Shown here: positions 1 through 9,105 of the stretch, piece after piece | How positions within the stretch are numbered: the first letter of the stretch is position 1 | How the letters are laid out: the number at the start of each line of letters is the position of its first letter | Assembly (NCBI GenBank): GCA_024636835.1 | Contig: JAGXGH010000067.1 | Coordinates: 36,570 to 100,569 of the forward strand | Source: Verrucomicrobiales bacterium | GTDB lineage: Bacteria; Verrucomicrobiota; Verrucomicrobiia; Verrucomicrobiales; SLCJ01 | DNA length: 64,000 bases | Direction of reading: 5' to 3' | The notes under the pieces: generated by a model | The model's database searches: none | Seen by the model: the letters and a program-made list of their open reading frames with translations, nothing else | What the model was told of the DNA's origin: nothing | Position numbers and translations under genes: made by a program

Positions 1-23
1 CGAAATACTTCGCGCCCGTCAAC

Positions 24-731
24 TCACCTTGGCCGCGAAAAGCTAATCAAATAGTTATTGAACGGCGTCTTGCCCCACAGCGGCTTGATCGTGCCCACCA
101 GACCTTCTTCAACGAGCACCGAACGAAACTGCTCTACCGTTGGATACTGCACCGGAGATCCTTGCATCCAACCAACACGCCGCGCGAATTTGTCTACCGC
201 AGTGGTTACTCGAAACCGCCAGCCAGGATCGACCAAGCCACTGCGGATCACGATTTTTCCTCCTGGTGCCACACAGCGTGCGGCCTGGCGTAGCAGTTTC
301 TCCATTTCCTCCGCAGAAAAATACTGCAGGATATCGAGGATCGTCACCGACCCCAAATGTTCAGGCAGTGCCTTGCGCGCATCGCCCGCCGAGAAGTGCA
401 TCTGCGCGTTGGCGTAAAATTTCTCACGCACCGCCTTGGCGTCAACGATTTTTGTATCATCGTAATCAAAGCCCACGACAGCCTGGTTGAAGCCACGCGA
501 CGATAGATAAAACGCCAGCACGCCCATGCCACAACCGATATCAAGCAAAGGAAGCTCGGTATCCTTCAACTCACAAAACACCGCATCATAGGCTGGATCT
601 GAAGTCACTTTAATCGCCGCATACCATTTCGTAAACATGGTCGGAAACTGCCTCGCAAAATTCAGCACCTTCAACCCACGCGCAGAACTTCTGCCCGATT
701 GCGTGTCTAACTCTGTTGTCGCGTCCCTCAT
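24..731 (-). CDS. Class I SAM-dependent methyltransferase
   Basis: Predicted SAM-dependent methyltransferase of 235 aa. The glycine-rich SAM motif LDIGCGMG lies at residues 63-70, followed by an acidic strand end (GFDYD) and a motif IV-like TILDILQYF near residue 130, the usual Rossmann order. No signal peptide or membrane segment is visible, so it should act in the cytoplasm. The start lies 2 bp after the stop of the upstream glycosyltransferase on the same strand, so the two are almost certainly cotranscribed. The acceptor cannot be read from the sequence; the context (glycosyltransferase and a divergent FabZ-like dehydratase) suggests a lipid or polyene substrate. Family confident, substrate unknown. 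Confidence 0.85.
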   Translation of the reverse strand: MRDATTELDTQSGRSSARGLKVLNFARQFPTMFTKWYAAIKVTSDPAYDAVFCELKDTELPLLDIGCGMGVLAFYLSSRGFNQAVVGFDYDDTKIVDAKAVREKFYANAQMHFSAGDARKALPEHLGSVTILDILQYFSAEEMEKLLRQAARCVAPGGKIVIRSGLVDPGWRFRVTTAVDKFARRVGWMQGSPVQYPTVEQFRSVLVEEGLVGTIKPLWGKTPFNNYLISFSRPR

Positions 732-733
732 TC

Positions 734-1528
734 TTAAACAATCGCAGGGTCAAAGGGGATTGCACCAAGACGACCGCTCAACTTACGCCAGAGCAATAGT
801 GGACTACGCAGCAACATACCAACGATAAGCCGCGCAAACATAAATGTCAGCAGCACATTATCGCGAAGATAGTTAAAGTGGGACACCCCCCCCTCAGTGG
901 CACTCAAGTAACGGCATGGACATGGAACATTGATCGGGCGACACCCCCGCCAAACCAACTTCACCGCCACCTCCGCATCAAAGTCGTAACGGCGCGCAAA
1001 CAATCCACTCTCCATCACATCGAGCAGCGGCCGGACCGGATACAATTTAAACCCAAACAAGCAATCGCCAATCCCACCGCGCCAGGTCACCAAATCGACA
1101 AAGAAATTCGCCACCTTGCGACCTGCCAAGCGTTCTTTCGGAGCCGTGTCATCAAACACCGGAAGACCCAGCACCATCGACTCCGGATAGTCCTGGCTGA
1201 CTCCCATCATTTTTTGAATATCTTCCGCCGGATGTTGCCCATCCGCATCCATGATCAGCGCGTGGGTAAACCCCTCCTTCGCCGCAGCACGCAAACCATT
1301 CAGAACCGCACCTCCTTTGCCGATGTTTTTCGAATTCACAATCACGCGCAGCTCAGGCTCGCTCTCAGTCATCGCCTTCAAACGCTCCTCCGTGTTATCG
1401 CTACTGCCATCCACCACCACCCAAACCGGCAACCAATGGTTCATCGCCTCGCGTATTGTGCGCACCAGTATCTCGCCCGTGTTATAACTCGGGATCAAAA
1501 CAAAATGAGATTTCGACAATTCTGACAT
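734..1528 (-). CDS. Family 2 glycosyltransferase
   Basis: GT-A fold glycosyltransferase of 264 aa. It shows the N-terminal nucleotide-sugar strand FVLIPSYNTG, the VVDGSSDNT motif near residue 40 and the metal-binding DADGQHP near residue 94. The C-terminal part (YDFDAEVAVKL, then GGVSHFNYLRDN and a hydrophobic, basic tail) suggests membrane association. The tail and the gene order resemble the GT2 proteins of aryl-polyene/flexirubin clusters, which is an inference. It is first in an operon with the methyltransferase 2 bp downstream and is divergent from a dehydratase gene. Donor and acceptor are not readable. Confidence 0.87.
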   Translation of the reverse strand: MSELSKSHFVLIPSYNTGEILVRTIREAMNHWLPVWVVVDGSSDNTEERLKAMTESEPELRVIVNSKNIGKGGAVLNGLRAAAKEGFTHALIMDADGQHPAEDIQKMMGVSQDYPESMVLGLPVFDDTAPKERLAGRKVANFFVDLVTWRGGIGDCLFGFKLYPVRPLLDVMESGLFARRYDFDAEVAVKLVWRGCRPINVPCPCRYLSATEGGVSHFNYLRDNVLLTFMFARLIVGMLLRSPLLLWRKLSGRLGAIPFDPAIV

Positions 1529-1623
1529 GTGAATTTCGGCGCGAGTTTTCTATAACCGCCCACAGAACCATCGGAAACCAAAATTTTCACCTCCGCAAGT
1601 CCTCATCCCATATAGATATCACC

Positions 1624-2058
1624 ATGATGGATCAACACCCACTCGACGACCTTCCTCACGGTCCAGAATTCCGCTTTGTCGACTACCTTGTCGACGTCGA
1701 AGCTGGAAAATCCGGCTCCGCCAGTTACACCCTTCCCCTCGACGCCCATTTCCTTAAAGGACACTTCCCAGGCAACCCGTTAATGCCGGGCGTGCTGATG
1801 ATCGAAGCCGTCGCCCAACTCGCCGGCATCGTCGCCCAAAGCGACCCCGACGCCGATTACCTCGACAACCTACGCCTCACCGCAGTGCGTGCAGCCAAGA
1901 TCCGCGGCACCATCCCGCCCGGTGAAGAAATCCTCATCGACGTCGAAATCGCCGGAAGAATGAGTGGACTCATCCAAGCCGCCGGCAAAGTCACCCACGA
2001 CGGCAACGAAATCGCCAGCGTCCAAGTCACCCTCAGCGGCGACATGCCAGCTGCGTAA
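1624..2058 (+). CDS. FabZ-like 3-hydroxyacyl-ACP dehydratase
   Basis: Hot-dog fold dehydratase of 144 aa, the usual FabZ length. The signature GHFPGNPLMPGVLM carries the catalytic His, and the following IEAVAQLAG carries the catalytic acid. The family dehydrates 3-hydroxyacyl-ACP to trans-2-enoyl-ACP. The frame is open upstream to 1456, but the ATG at 1624 (or 1627) gives the normal FabZ N-terminus; the upstream part has no family similarity. It is divergent from the glycosyltransferase/methyltransferase pair. It could be the housekeeping FabZ or a pathway-specific copy (ApeI/ApeP type); the neighbours favour the latter, weakly, so no gene symbol is given. Confidence 0.85.
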   Translation: MMDQHPLDDLPHGPEFRFVDYLVDVEAGKSGSASYTLPLDAHFLKGHFPGNPLMPGVLMIEAVAQLAGIVAQSDPDADYLDNLRLTAVRAAKIRGTIPPGEEILIDVEIAGRMSGLIQAAGKVTHDGNEIASVQVTLSGDMPAA

Positions 2059-2161
2059 TTATCTTCCGAATCAGCTCCCTATAATAAGCTCAGAACACTA
2101 CGAGGACGGGCGCCATGTCGCCAGGGTCAGCTACTGGTTCGAAAAGAGGTAGCATGCAGTA

Positions 2162-3112
2162 CTATTTGATAATTGTCGTCGATTTGGCGGTGTTTTTGAT
2201 GGGAACTTCCATCGCTGCACCACCATTCCCCATGTCCATCATCATGACTATATCGCTGTCGACGGTGGTGTTGACCACATAGCCCGCGTCAAGATCAATG
2301 ACGTAATCTCCTTTCATGTCCATTTTTTTGACCTGCCCGGCAACACCGAGAACGGGCTGAACATCATCGGCCTCATCGTCCTTATTGACGACGGTTTTTC
2401 CTTTGGCGTTTACCTCCACGACTGCCTGTAATCTGCCGGCAACCAGATTAATTTCACGAAGTGTCGACGTGCCCTTGATTTCCAAATTGCCCATCATCGG
2501 CATGGTCATTTCCATGGTGTATGGCCACTCGTCGCCTTCTTTCACTGGCTTGCCTGGCATCAAGGCTAGAAAGTGCAGCCCAGAGAGCTGTTTCACTTGC
2601 TCCTTCTTGAACTCCAACATTGTCTCTTCGTCCAAGACCGCGCCATCACCATCATTGAAGATCTCATCGAGCCCATCGATCTTTGTTATCTCCATGGCTG
2701 GCGTTATCACAATTGTGATTTTCTTTCCGACAATTTCACCAATTCTTTTCACCGGGTTCTCATCACCCTCTTCATCGGACTCAATCGCAGAGTCGTAAAC
2801 CATGCGCTCACCCATAGCCTCCACCACCATAGCGACACGAGTATAGGTCATCAATAAACTCAGGTCTTCTGAATCTTCGACAGCTGAAACCTCGTTATCC
2901 ACGACAAAGGTAAGTGCCTGATCGTTGATCATCTTTTCACCCGCCATATCGAACTCCGTTTTTGTCGTCACTTCGGAAACCACCTCGTAGGTCTTACCCA
3001 CCTGATAACGTAGTTTGATTTCAATAGCTTCAGGATCATCGGCAACGGTTTGTGCGAACGACGAACCTGCCGTGATTACTACAGAGCCAAGCACGAAAAG
3101 GAGAGATTTCAT
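2162..3112 (-). CDS. Secreted protein of unknown function (DUF6263-like)
   Basis: 316 aa with a clear signal peptide (start MKSLLFVLGSVVITAGSSFA, cut near FAQ), so periplasmic or secreted. The ATG at 3112 is preferred over one five codons upstream because it places the Lys at the head of the signal. The mature part is beta-rich and acidic, with the internal LRYQVGKTYEVVSEV and PGKPVKEGDEWPY segments seen in DUF6263-like proteins; that family match is from memory and tentative. No catalytic motif is visible. It stands alone between convergent and divergent neighbours. Confidence 0.7.
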   Translation of the reverse strand: MKSLLFVLGSVVITAGSSFAQTVADDPEAIEIKLRYQVGKTYEVVSEVTTKTEFDMAGEKMINDQALTFVVDNEVSAVEDSEDLSLLMTYTRVAMVVEAMGERMVYDSAIESDEEGDENPVKRIGEIVGKKITIVITPAMEITKIDGLDEIFNDGDGAVLDEETMLEFKKEQVKQLSGLHFLALMPGKPVKEGDEWPYTMEMTMPMMGNLEIKGTSTLREINLVAGRLQAVVEVNAKGKTVVNKDDEADDVQPVLGVAGQVKKMDMKGDYVIDLDAGYVVNTTVDSDIVMMMDMGNGGAAMEVPIKNTAKSTTIIK

Positions 3113-3238
3113 CCCGCAACAAAGCACAGATTCCCTCCCACTATTGAAGAAAAAAGCATCTCACTATCTTGGTCGTCGTTACAAAATTTCATCTAAGCAG
3201 TAACTGCAACCACACGAACACATGCGTAAAGTCAGGTA

Positions 3239-3640
3239 ATGAATGCACAAAATGACACACACTCGAAAACCATAGGCTACATCCTCTGGTTGTTTGGATT
3301 TTTCGGAGCTCATCGGTTTTACTACGGGAAACCCATCACCGGCGTGATTTGGCTGCTCACGCTCGGCCTCCTTGGGATCGGCTGGTTGGTCGACCTTTTC
3401 CTCATCCCATCAATGGACAGGCAAGCGGATTTTAGATACACCAGTGGACGCGTCGACTACTCGATCGCATGGATACTTCAAACTTTTCTTGGGCCGCTAG
3501 GCATCCATCGCTTCTACATGGGGAAAATCCTCACCGGCATCCTGTGGTTGTGTACCGGTGGACTCTTTGGCATTGGCTGGGCCTACGACTTCTGCACCCT
3601 CAACCGCCAAATTGATGAGCTTAACCGTGCCTCGCGCTAA
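3239..3640 (+). CDS. Tandem TM2-domain membrane protein
   Basis: 133 aa consisting of two TM2 units. Unit 1 (residues about 9-55) has WLFGFFGAHRFYYGK and LGLLGIGWLVDL; unit 2 (about 75-125) has TFLGPLGIHRFYMGK and GGLFGIGWAYDF. Each TM2 unit is a pair of helices joined by a short turn with the conserved G-x-HRFYxGK motif, so four membrane helices are expected. The molecular function of bacterial TM2 proteins is not established. The 3' end overlaps the convergent GYF_2/RDD gene by 4 bp. Confidence 0.85.
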   Translation: MNAQNDTHSKTIGYILWLFGFFGAHRFYYGKPITGVIWLLTLGLLGIGWLVDLFLIPSMDRQADFRYTSGRVDYSIAWILQTFLGPLGIHRFYMGKILTGILWLCTGGLFGIGWAYDFCTLNRQIDELNRASR

Positions 3641-4482
3641 AGCTCGTCAGTACTCTCCTGCTGCGCTTCTTCTATCGTCTTCTGCACGAAATCCGTCACT
3701 TCGCGCCATTCAGGGATGAACGTCATACTCATTCCTATGGTGACGATAACGCCAAAACTAATCAGCCACCGCTTTGCATTGATCCCAATATCGACAGGAA
3801 AAATTCCCAAGCGGTGATCCCACAGGGTAGTGCCTAATTTCCGCAGCACCCAGAGGTTTATTATCGTGCAGAACACCATCAGCAGCGGAACCAGCATCCC
3901 GCATCCGAAAACAAACACCTCAAAGCTTCGACGCAAGGCGCGACCCAAAGGGAAGCGCCCCGGATGCAGGGTCACCAACTGAATCCCCATCAGGCGTTTA
4001 CCCAAGGTAGTGCCCGTAAGGTGCAACGCGATTGTCTCCATCCCCACCATGATGATGACGATGAGAAACATTCCCCACTCGTTGTTCAGAAGCGAGAGCA
4101 TACTCATCGGCATCGGCCATACCACTAGCACGATCAGCAGTTGGTAAAAGGTAATATCCACCCAGCGTGCCATGACTCGAGCTGCAATGGGTGCCGTGCG
4201 GTGTTTGACGATGGCGTCTTTACCCACCTCCATCACTATCGGCCCATTGGCAGCCTCATCGTCATGCATCAACGACTCATCGGCAGGAGTATCTTTCTCT
4301 TCACCAAAATCCTCATCGGTCATTCCCGCGGCATCGACTTTTTCCAGCGGTAGCCATTTGTCCATCCCCTCATGCCAAACGAGTGAGTCGCGATTTAATT
4401 TGCCGTCGCGCACCAATTCACGCAGTGCAAATACCGGCACCGGACCGTGCTTTTCTCCCTCGCTGATATAATAAAATCGCAT
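3637..4482 (-). CDS. GYF_2 and RDD domain membrane protein
   Basis: 281 aa. Residues 1-50 form a GYF_2 domain (FYYISEGEKHGPVP, then SLVWHEGMDKWLPL), a small fold thought to bind peptides. An acidic linker follows, then an RDD domain from about residue 97 with R-x-x-A-R-x-x-x-R-W-V-D at its start and several membrane helices to about residue 258. RDD proteins are often proposed to be transporters, without much proof. The GYF_2 domain should face the cytoplasm. A second GYF_2 membrane protein occurs at 9106-9735. It overlaps the convergent TM2 gene by 4 bp. Confidence 0.85.
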   Translation of the reverse strand: MRFYYISEGEKHGPVPVFALRELVRDGKLNRDSLVWHEGMDKWLPLEKVDAAGMTDEDFGEEKDTPADESLMHDDEAANGPIVMEVGKDAIVKHRTAPIAARVMARWVDITFYQLLIVLVVWPMPMSMLSLLNNEWGMFLIVIIMVGMETIALHLTGTTLGKRLMGIQLVTLHPGRFPLGRALRRSFEVFVFGCGMLVPLLMVFCTIINLWVLRKLGTTLWDHRLGIFPVDIGINAKRWLISFGVIVTIGMSMTFIPEWREVTDFVQKTIEEAQQESTDEL

Positions 4483-4670
4483 CTTATTGTCTTTTTTTTA
4501 AAGCGAGGCTCATCAGAACGATAGCCTAACTAGCGAAAAATTCGGCGGGCCTCACCATACTCGTCTCGCACCTATACAACCCTTGGTATCTGAAACCACC
4601 CTAAATTAGAACCGCCGCTCCGCAACCAATAGAGGCTTCTCCGTAAAGCCTGGCTAGCCAAGTCGTACAC

Positions 4671-4689
4671 CAATCCCAAGATTTGGTAT
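4671..4689 (+). repeat. Core of dispersed palindromic repeat (family P1)
   Basis: The string CAATCCCAAGATTTGGTAT matches the 3' core of the repeat seen at 17168, 19791, 38888, 40309 and 45487. It contains the stem CCAA-GAT-TTGG. Here only the core is left; it lies at the 3' end of the sulfotransferase gene. Confidence 0.55.
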
Positions 4690-5906
4690 CAGCTGCCCAT
4701 ACGCTTTCTCAAGCTTTTCTCCAGTCGAAACACCGGTCGCAAAAGACGGTAGAGCAAGCTCCAACTCTCAACGGTCTCTAATCGAGCGCGTGTTAACCGG
4801 CTCTTCATCGTGGCGACCTCCTCCTTTAATGCAGCGACTTTTCTCACAAACCCCTTGGACTCTGAACTCAGACTTTCGAGATGCTGGTTCTCAATCAGTA
4901 AATTTGAAACAAGTTCTGACATTGTGGTTATTCCCAATTCAGAAAAACATACCCCCTTTTTGCCGCAATCCGATGGTTGGTCCGAATTAGATTCCTCCCA
5001 ACCATCATACTGAAAACCAAATTCACTCTCCAGCCACTCCAACTGCTCTCTAATTTTATCTTCTAGTTGTCGCCGATGGGCGATCGACAGCCTAAACTTC
5101 ACACCTTGAATGGCCAATAGCCGCTGCAGGTTCTTGTAATTAATTGGAGACTTTTCCGGCTCAGCTCGCTCCCTTCGAAAACCTCTGTGGATACCATCGA
5201 TTAGTGCGACGTATTCTTGAGATACCCGGCGATTCCTCTCTACGGCATTCAAAGAGCACTTCATCAATGTATCGGAAGAGATACCCAGCTCCGCGTGAAA
5301 ACCTCCAAGAAGCCCCCCTGGTTCTTTCTTCAGACCATCCATGTCAAACACTCTCACATTCTCCGCACCGAATGCATCCCGCCATCGCCCGATTAGCTCC
5401 TTGAAGCCAACCCTTCGAGAAATTCTTGCAACCGATTCATCGAGAGTCATACCATACTTCATTATTTGAGAAATCGAACTCTCAAACCAATCTCTGGGAT
5501 TTCTCACGAAGGTTAAGACAACAATATCTTGAGTATAAGTCAGCAACCAGTTACGAAACGCATGTATCTCCTCGGGCCGCATAAGCGAAAGCCACTCGCC
5601 TGAGAAAAGAGCTTGTCGGCACTTCGTGTCGTCCAACTCTTTCTCCAATTTCTTCAATGTCGAATCTCTGACCTCTTGCGAGGGCATACTTAGCTCAGAC
5701 GGGAACCAAGCCCTTAGTGTAGCCCCCTCCTCTTGTTCAAACACGAGTCTAAGAAAGTTGCCATGATTCGAATCCAAACATGGATAGAAAATACCAACCT
5801 CCTCGGCAATCAATTTCCTATTCTCGAAATAGAGTTCCTGGATTGTTGTTGTTCCTGTCTTATGCGTTCCGATATGTAAATAGATTCTATCAAATTTCAT
5901 AAACAT
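4689..5906 (-). CDS. Sulfotransferase-like protein
   Basis: 405 aa. The N-terminus carries the PAPS 5'-phosphosulfate loop IGTHKTGTTTIQ (residues about 12-23) typical of sulfotransferases, and TFVRNPRDWFESS matches the 3'-phosphate binding region. The core ends near residue 290. The C-terminal 110 residues are polar with heptad character (around residues 345-375), probably a short coiled coil. The likely reaction is transfer of sulfate from PAPS to a carbohydrate or other acceptor; the acceptor is unknown. No APS kinase or PAPS genes are in the window. The sequence looks more AT-rich than its neighbours, which may indicate transfer. Confidence 0.78.
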   Translation of the reverse strand: MFMKFDRIYLHIGTHKTGTTTIQELYFENRKLIAEEVGIFYPCLDSNHGNFLRLVFEQEEGATLRAWFPSELSMPSQEVRDSTLKKLEKELDDTKCRQALFSGEWLSLMRPEEIHAFRNWLLTYTQDIVVLTFVRNPRDWFESSISQIMKYGMTLDESVARISRRVGFKELIGRWRDAFGAENVRVFDMDGLKKEPGGLLGGFHAELGISSDTLMKCSLNAVERNRRVSQEYVALIDGIHRGFRRERAEPEKSPINYKNLQRLLAIQGVKFRLSIAHRRQLEDKIREQLEWLESEFGFQYDGWEESNSDQPSDCGKKGVCFSELGITTMSELVSNLLIENQHLESLSSESKGFVRKVAALKEEVATMKSRLTRARLETVESWSLLYRLLRPVFRLEKSLRKRMGS

Positions 5907-5948
5907 ACAGATTACATTTGTCTGAGATAATCCAGTAATCAGCCGACA

Positions 5949-7613
5949 CTAACTACCACCCGTTCGCAATGCCTTCGCAGGGTCAAGTCTAGCCACCATA
6001 AACGAGGGTGGAAGAGAAGCCAGTGAACTCAACACAAACGCACCCAGTCCAATGTAAAACAATGACATCGGGTTGATATCGACCGGAATCTCATCCAGTC
6101 CGTAAACCGCACGGGGAAACGGATCCATGCCAAATATCCCAAGAAAAGCCTGCACTTCATTGCGGAAATAGAGAAAGACCAAACCTCCTACCAAGCCGGA
6201 AATCGCACCCACCAGGCCGACCAAAATACCTTGCACCGCAAATACCGCAACGATCTGTTGAACCGTCGCACCCAGTGCCTTCATTACACCGATCTCCTGG
6301 CGCTTCTCCACGGTCACCGTGATCATGGTCACCATGATGCAGAACGACGCCACCACCATCACACAAGCCAGCGCGAAATACATCATCCGCCGTTCGTTAG
6401 CCAAGGCAAAAAACACATCCTGGTTGCGCGTGATCCACGAACTCGCGGCAAAGCCCTGCGGCAATTGCGTCTGCAGCTGCTTGGCAAATTCATCCGCCTT
6501 GTAAGCATCATCAATCCGCACGCCGAGTGAGTGCACAACGTCGTCATCGCTGAAGCTGTAAAGTTCCTGTGCCAAGTGCAGCGGCATCAACATGGTCGGA
6601 GCATTCACGTGCGGTGGTTGTTTGAACGTGCCCGTCACCGTCAACTGCTTGGGCAACACCAATTCGCGCAAACGCTCTGACGCCGCTTCTTTCTGTTCCT
6701 CGGATTCCGCCGGGCGCTCAGCAATATCCAATAATGGAACCAAGTTGAAATTCATGTCCTCGGCGAAATACGTCACCCTGTCGTCTTCACCTAGCGTGCC
6801 GTTCATCGACAAGAAGTTCATCGCCATTCTCACTAGCTTCCTCTCGGTAGCCTGATGGCGATCCGCCTCAAGAATTCCAGAAAGCGTCCCCAGCGCCGAG
6901 TTCACCGTTTCTTTAGGAATCGACAGCTTTCGCCCGACATCGCTCTCCTCCGCCTTACTTGCCGTCTTGAGAGCGTTTACCACGCTCTTCAATTGCTCAC
7001 CATACTTGGGGCCCATCGCTGGGTTTTCCACATCTTCCAAAGCTGCGAGCACCTTCTCAAAATGGGCCTGTGAATACACGTCCACCGTATCGCCCAAACT
7101 GAGCCCCAGCCCTTCGAGCATCAGATCCGAGACCACCATCGGTTGAACCGTCGGATCCGCGCCTTCAAACGAGCCATCGATCAGTTCGATCTCCGCGCGG
7201 ACGTGGTCATCATCTTCCGTAATGCCGCGCATCCGTTGACCGCTGCGCATCCCATTCGCATCCGCCAACACCATGCCCTCAACAATGGGCGATGCCGCTT
7301 TCACGCCCGGCGTTGCCTTCAGTTGATCGAGTAATTCCCGCCATCCACTTACCGGATAAGCAGGCGATGCCGCGGATGGCTTTTGTTCGATGAACACATG
7401 ATATTCAAAGCCCAGTAGTAGTTCCTTCGTACGCTTCTCAAACCCCTGCATCACCGAAAGCACGACGAGCATGATCCACACACCCAGCGCCACCCCCGTC
7501 ACACACAGCAAGGTGATGATCGAGACCGACGTGCGTTTGGGCTTCAAATACCGAAGCGCGAGAAATCTGGAAAAGTTCTTTTTCAAAATATTACCAATAC
7601 CTACCGCCACCAA
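5949..7613 (-). CDS. LolC/LolE-like ABC transporter permease
   Basis: 554 aa permease of the LolC/E-MacB-FtsX class. An N-terminal helix (about residues 33-58) is followed by a large periplasmic domain and three C-terminal helices (about 405-550). The cytoplasmic motif VEKRQEIGVMKALGAT, just after the second helix, is the contact with the ATPase in this class. LolCDE extracts lipoproteins from the inner membrane. LolC/E are usually about 400 aa; here the periplasmic domain is about 150 residues longer. No LolD-type ATPase is adjacent, so the partner must be elsewhere. An orphan MacB-like exporter is the alternative. Confidence 0.82.
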   Translation of the reverse strand: MVAVGIGNILKKNFSRFLALRYLKPKRTSVSIITLLCVTGVALGVWIMLVVLSVMQGFEKRTKELLLGFEYHVFIEQKPSAASPAYPVSGWRELLDQLKATPGVKAASPIVEGMVLADANGMRSGQRMRGITEDDDHVRAEIELIDGSFEGADPTVQPMVVSDLMLEGLGLSLGDTVDVYSQAHFEKVLAALEDVENPAMGPKYGEQLKSVVNALKTASKAEESDVGRKLSIPKETVNSALGTLSGILEADRHQATERKLVRMAMNFLSMNGTLGEDDRVTYFAEDMNFNLVPLLDIAERPAESEEQKEAASERLRELVLPKQLTVTGTFKQPPHVNAPTMLMPLHLAQELYSFSDDDVVHSLGVRIDDAYKADEFAKQLQTQLPQGFAASSWITRNQDVFFALANERRMMYFALACVMVVASFCIMVTMITVTVEKRQEIGVMKALGATVQQIVAVFAVQGILVGLVGAISGLVGGLVFLYFRNEVQAFLGIFGMDPFPRAVYGLDEIPVDINPMSLFYIGLGAFVLSSLASLPPSFMVARLDPAKALRTGGS

Positions 7614-7817
7614 AGCACCTCAGACGCCAGAAAAAAGGGAAATGTCGTTATCAGTTTTCTGGTTTGCCAGTTTTCAGTTCTCAGCAGTGGCGAGGGCATC
7701 CTGCCCTCAAGCCATCACACCAAGCCCCCTGCCTCCAAAAATTCCGCATTCCGTCCCCCTCATTCAAATTCCCCACCTTTCTACTTTATACCTTCTACTT
7801 TATACCTATCTTCCCCC

Positions 7818-9095
7818 ATGCTCGACATCCGACAGCTCCGCGACAACCCAGAGGAAATTAAACAACGCGTCCGCAACCGCGGTGGCGATGCCTGGCAACT
7901 TGTAGACTCGGTACTCGAGTGTGATACAGAACGCCGTAAGCTCGAAACGGAGCGCCAGACCCTGCAACAGGAGCGCAACAGTCTGTCGAAAGAGATCGGC
8001 ATGATCAAAAAATCCGGCGGCAACGCCGATGAGATCCAGGACAAAGTTCGCGGCATCAACGACCGGATGAAAGAGATCGGCGAGCAAGCGGATAAAGCCG
8101 ACGCCACACAACGTGATCTACTCTTGCAAATTCCCAACACCCCGCACACCGAGTGTCCCATCGGATCCACCGAAGACGACAACCCGGAAATCCGCGTGTG
8201 GGGAGAGAAGCCGAGCTACGACTTCGAACCCGTCGACCACGTCATACTGACCGAAAAACTGGGCATGCTCGACTTCGAGAACGCCGCAAAAATCGCCGGT
8301 AGTGGCTACGTCGTTTTCAAAGGCGACGGCGCACGACTCGAGCGTTGTCTGATTCAATTCCTCCTCGACGTCCAGACCCGCGAGAACGGATACACCGAGG
8401 TCTCGCCGCCATTCCTCATTAACCGTGAGTGTATGTTTGGCACCGGCCAGTTACCGAAGTTCGAAGACGACATGTATGGCGTCGAGGACAACACCGTGTT
8501 CCTCGCACCCACCGCAGAAGTGCCCGTCACGAACCTCGAGCGCGACAACTTGCTCGCCCTCGGCGATTTGCCAAAATGCTACACTGCCTACACCCCGTGC
8601 TTCCGCCGCGAAGCAGGCAGCGCCGGTCGCGACAGCAAAGGACTCATCCGCATGCATCAGTTTGATAAAGTGGAAATCGTCCGCATCGAGCGCCCCGAGC
8701 GTAGCTACGAGGCTTTGGAGGAACTCACTGGTCACGCCGAAGCCGTGTTGCAAAAACTCGGACTGCACTACCGCGTCATCGAGCTCTGCACGGGCGACAT
8801 CGGGTTCTCCGCCGCCAAGACCTACGACATCGAAGTCTGGGCACCCGGCCACGGCAAATACCTCGAAGTCTCCAGTTGCTCGAACTTCGAAGACTATCAG
8901 GCCCGCCGCATGAACCTGCGCTTTAAGGACGAGGAGAAAAAGAACCGCTTCTGCCACACCCTCAACGGTTCCGGCACCGCATTGCCACGTCTCTACGTCG
9001 CCTTGGTGGAAACCTACCAACAAGCCGACGGTTCGATCCGTCTGCCCGAAGCACTCGTCCCCTACTTCGGCGCGGAAGAAATATCTGTACGATAA
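7818..9095 (+). CDS. serS: Seryl-tRNA synthetase
   Basis: 425 aa, normal length for bacterial SerRS. It charges tRNA-Ser with serine. The N-terminal MLDIRQLRDNPEEIKQR opens the tRNA-binding coiled-coil arm (residues about 1-110). Class II motif 2 is seen as CFRREAGSAGRDSKGL and motif 3 as NGSGTALPRLYVALVETYQ. The start ATG at 7818 begins exactly at the family N-terminus. It is transcribed divergently from the LolC/E-like gene and stands alone. The upstream 204 bp hold an AT-rich direct repeat (CTACTTTATACCTT, about 7790-7807) but no clear riboswitch or T-box. Confidence 0.97.
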   Translation: MLDIRQLRDNPEEIKQRVRNRGGDAWQLVDSVLECDTERRKLETERQTLQQERNSLSKEIGMIKKSGGNADEIQDKVRGINDRMKEIGEQADKADATQRDLLLQIPNTPHTECPIGSTEDDNPEIRVWGEKPSYDFEPVDHVILTEKLGMLDFENAAKIAGSGYVVFKGDGARLERCLIQFLLDVQTRENGYTEVSPPFLINRECMFGTGQLPKFEDDMYGVEDNTVFLAPTAEVPVTNLERDNLLALGDLPKCYTAYTPCFRREAGSAGRDSKGLIRMHQFDKVEIVRIERPERSYEALEELTGHAEAVLQKLGLHYRVIELCTGDIGFSAAKTYDIEVWAPGHGKYLEVSSCSNFEDYQARRMNLRFKDEEKKNRFCHTLNGSGTALPRLYVALVETYQQADGSIRLPEALVPYFGAEEISVR

Positions 9096-9105
9096 TCTGT
9101 TATCC

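Noticed and set aside
878..1525. Long plus-strand frame of 215 codons
   Set aside because: It lies antisense to the glycosyltransferase, whose motifs are clear; the translation is His/Arg/Gln-rich with no domain character.
1456..1623. N-terminal extension of the FabZ-like gene
   Set aside because: It overlaps the start of the divergent glycosyltransferase and has no family similarity; ATG at 1624 gives the normal length.
8451..9023. Minus-strand frame of 190 codons
   Set aside because: Antisense shadow of serS, which has all class II synthetase motifs.
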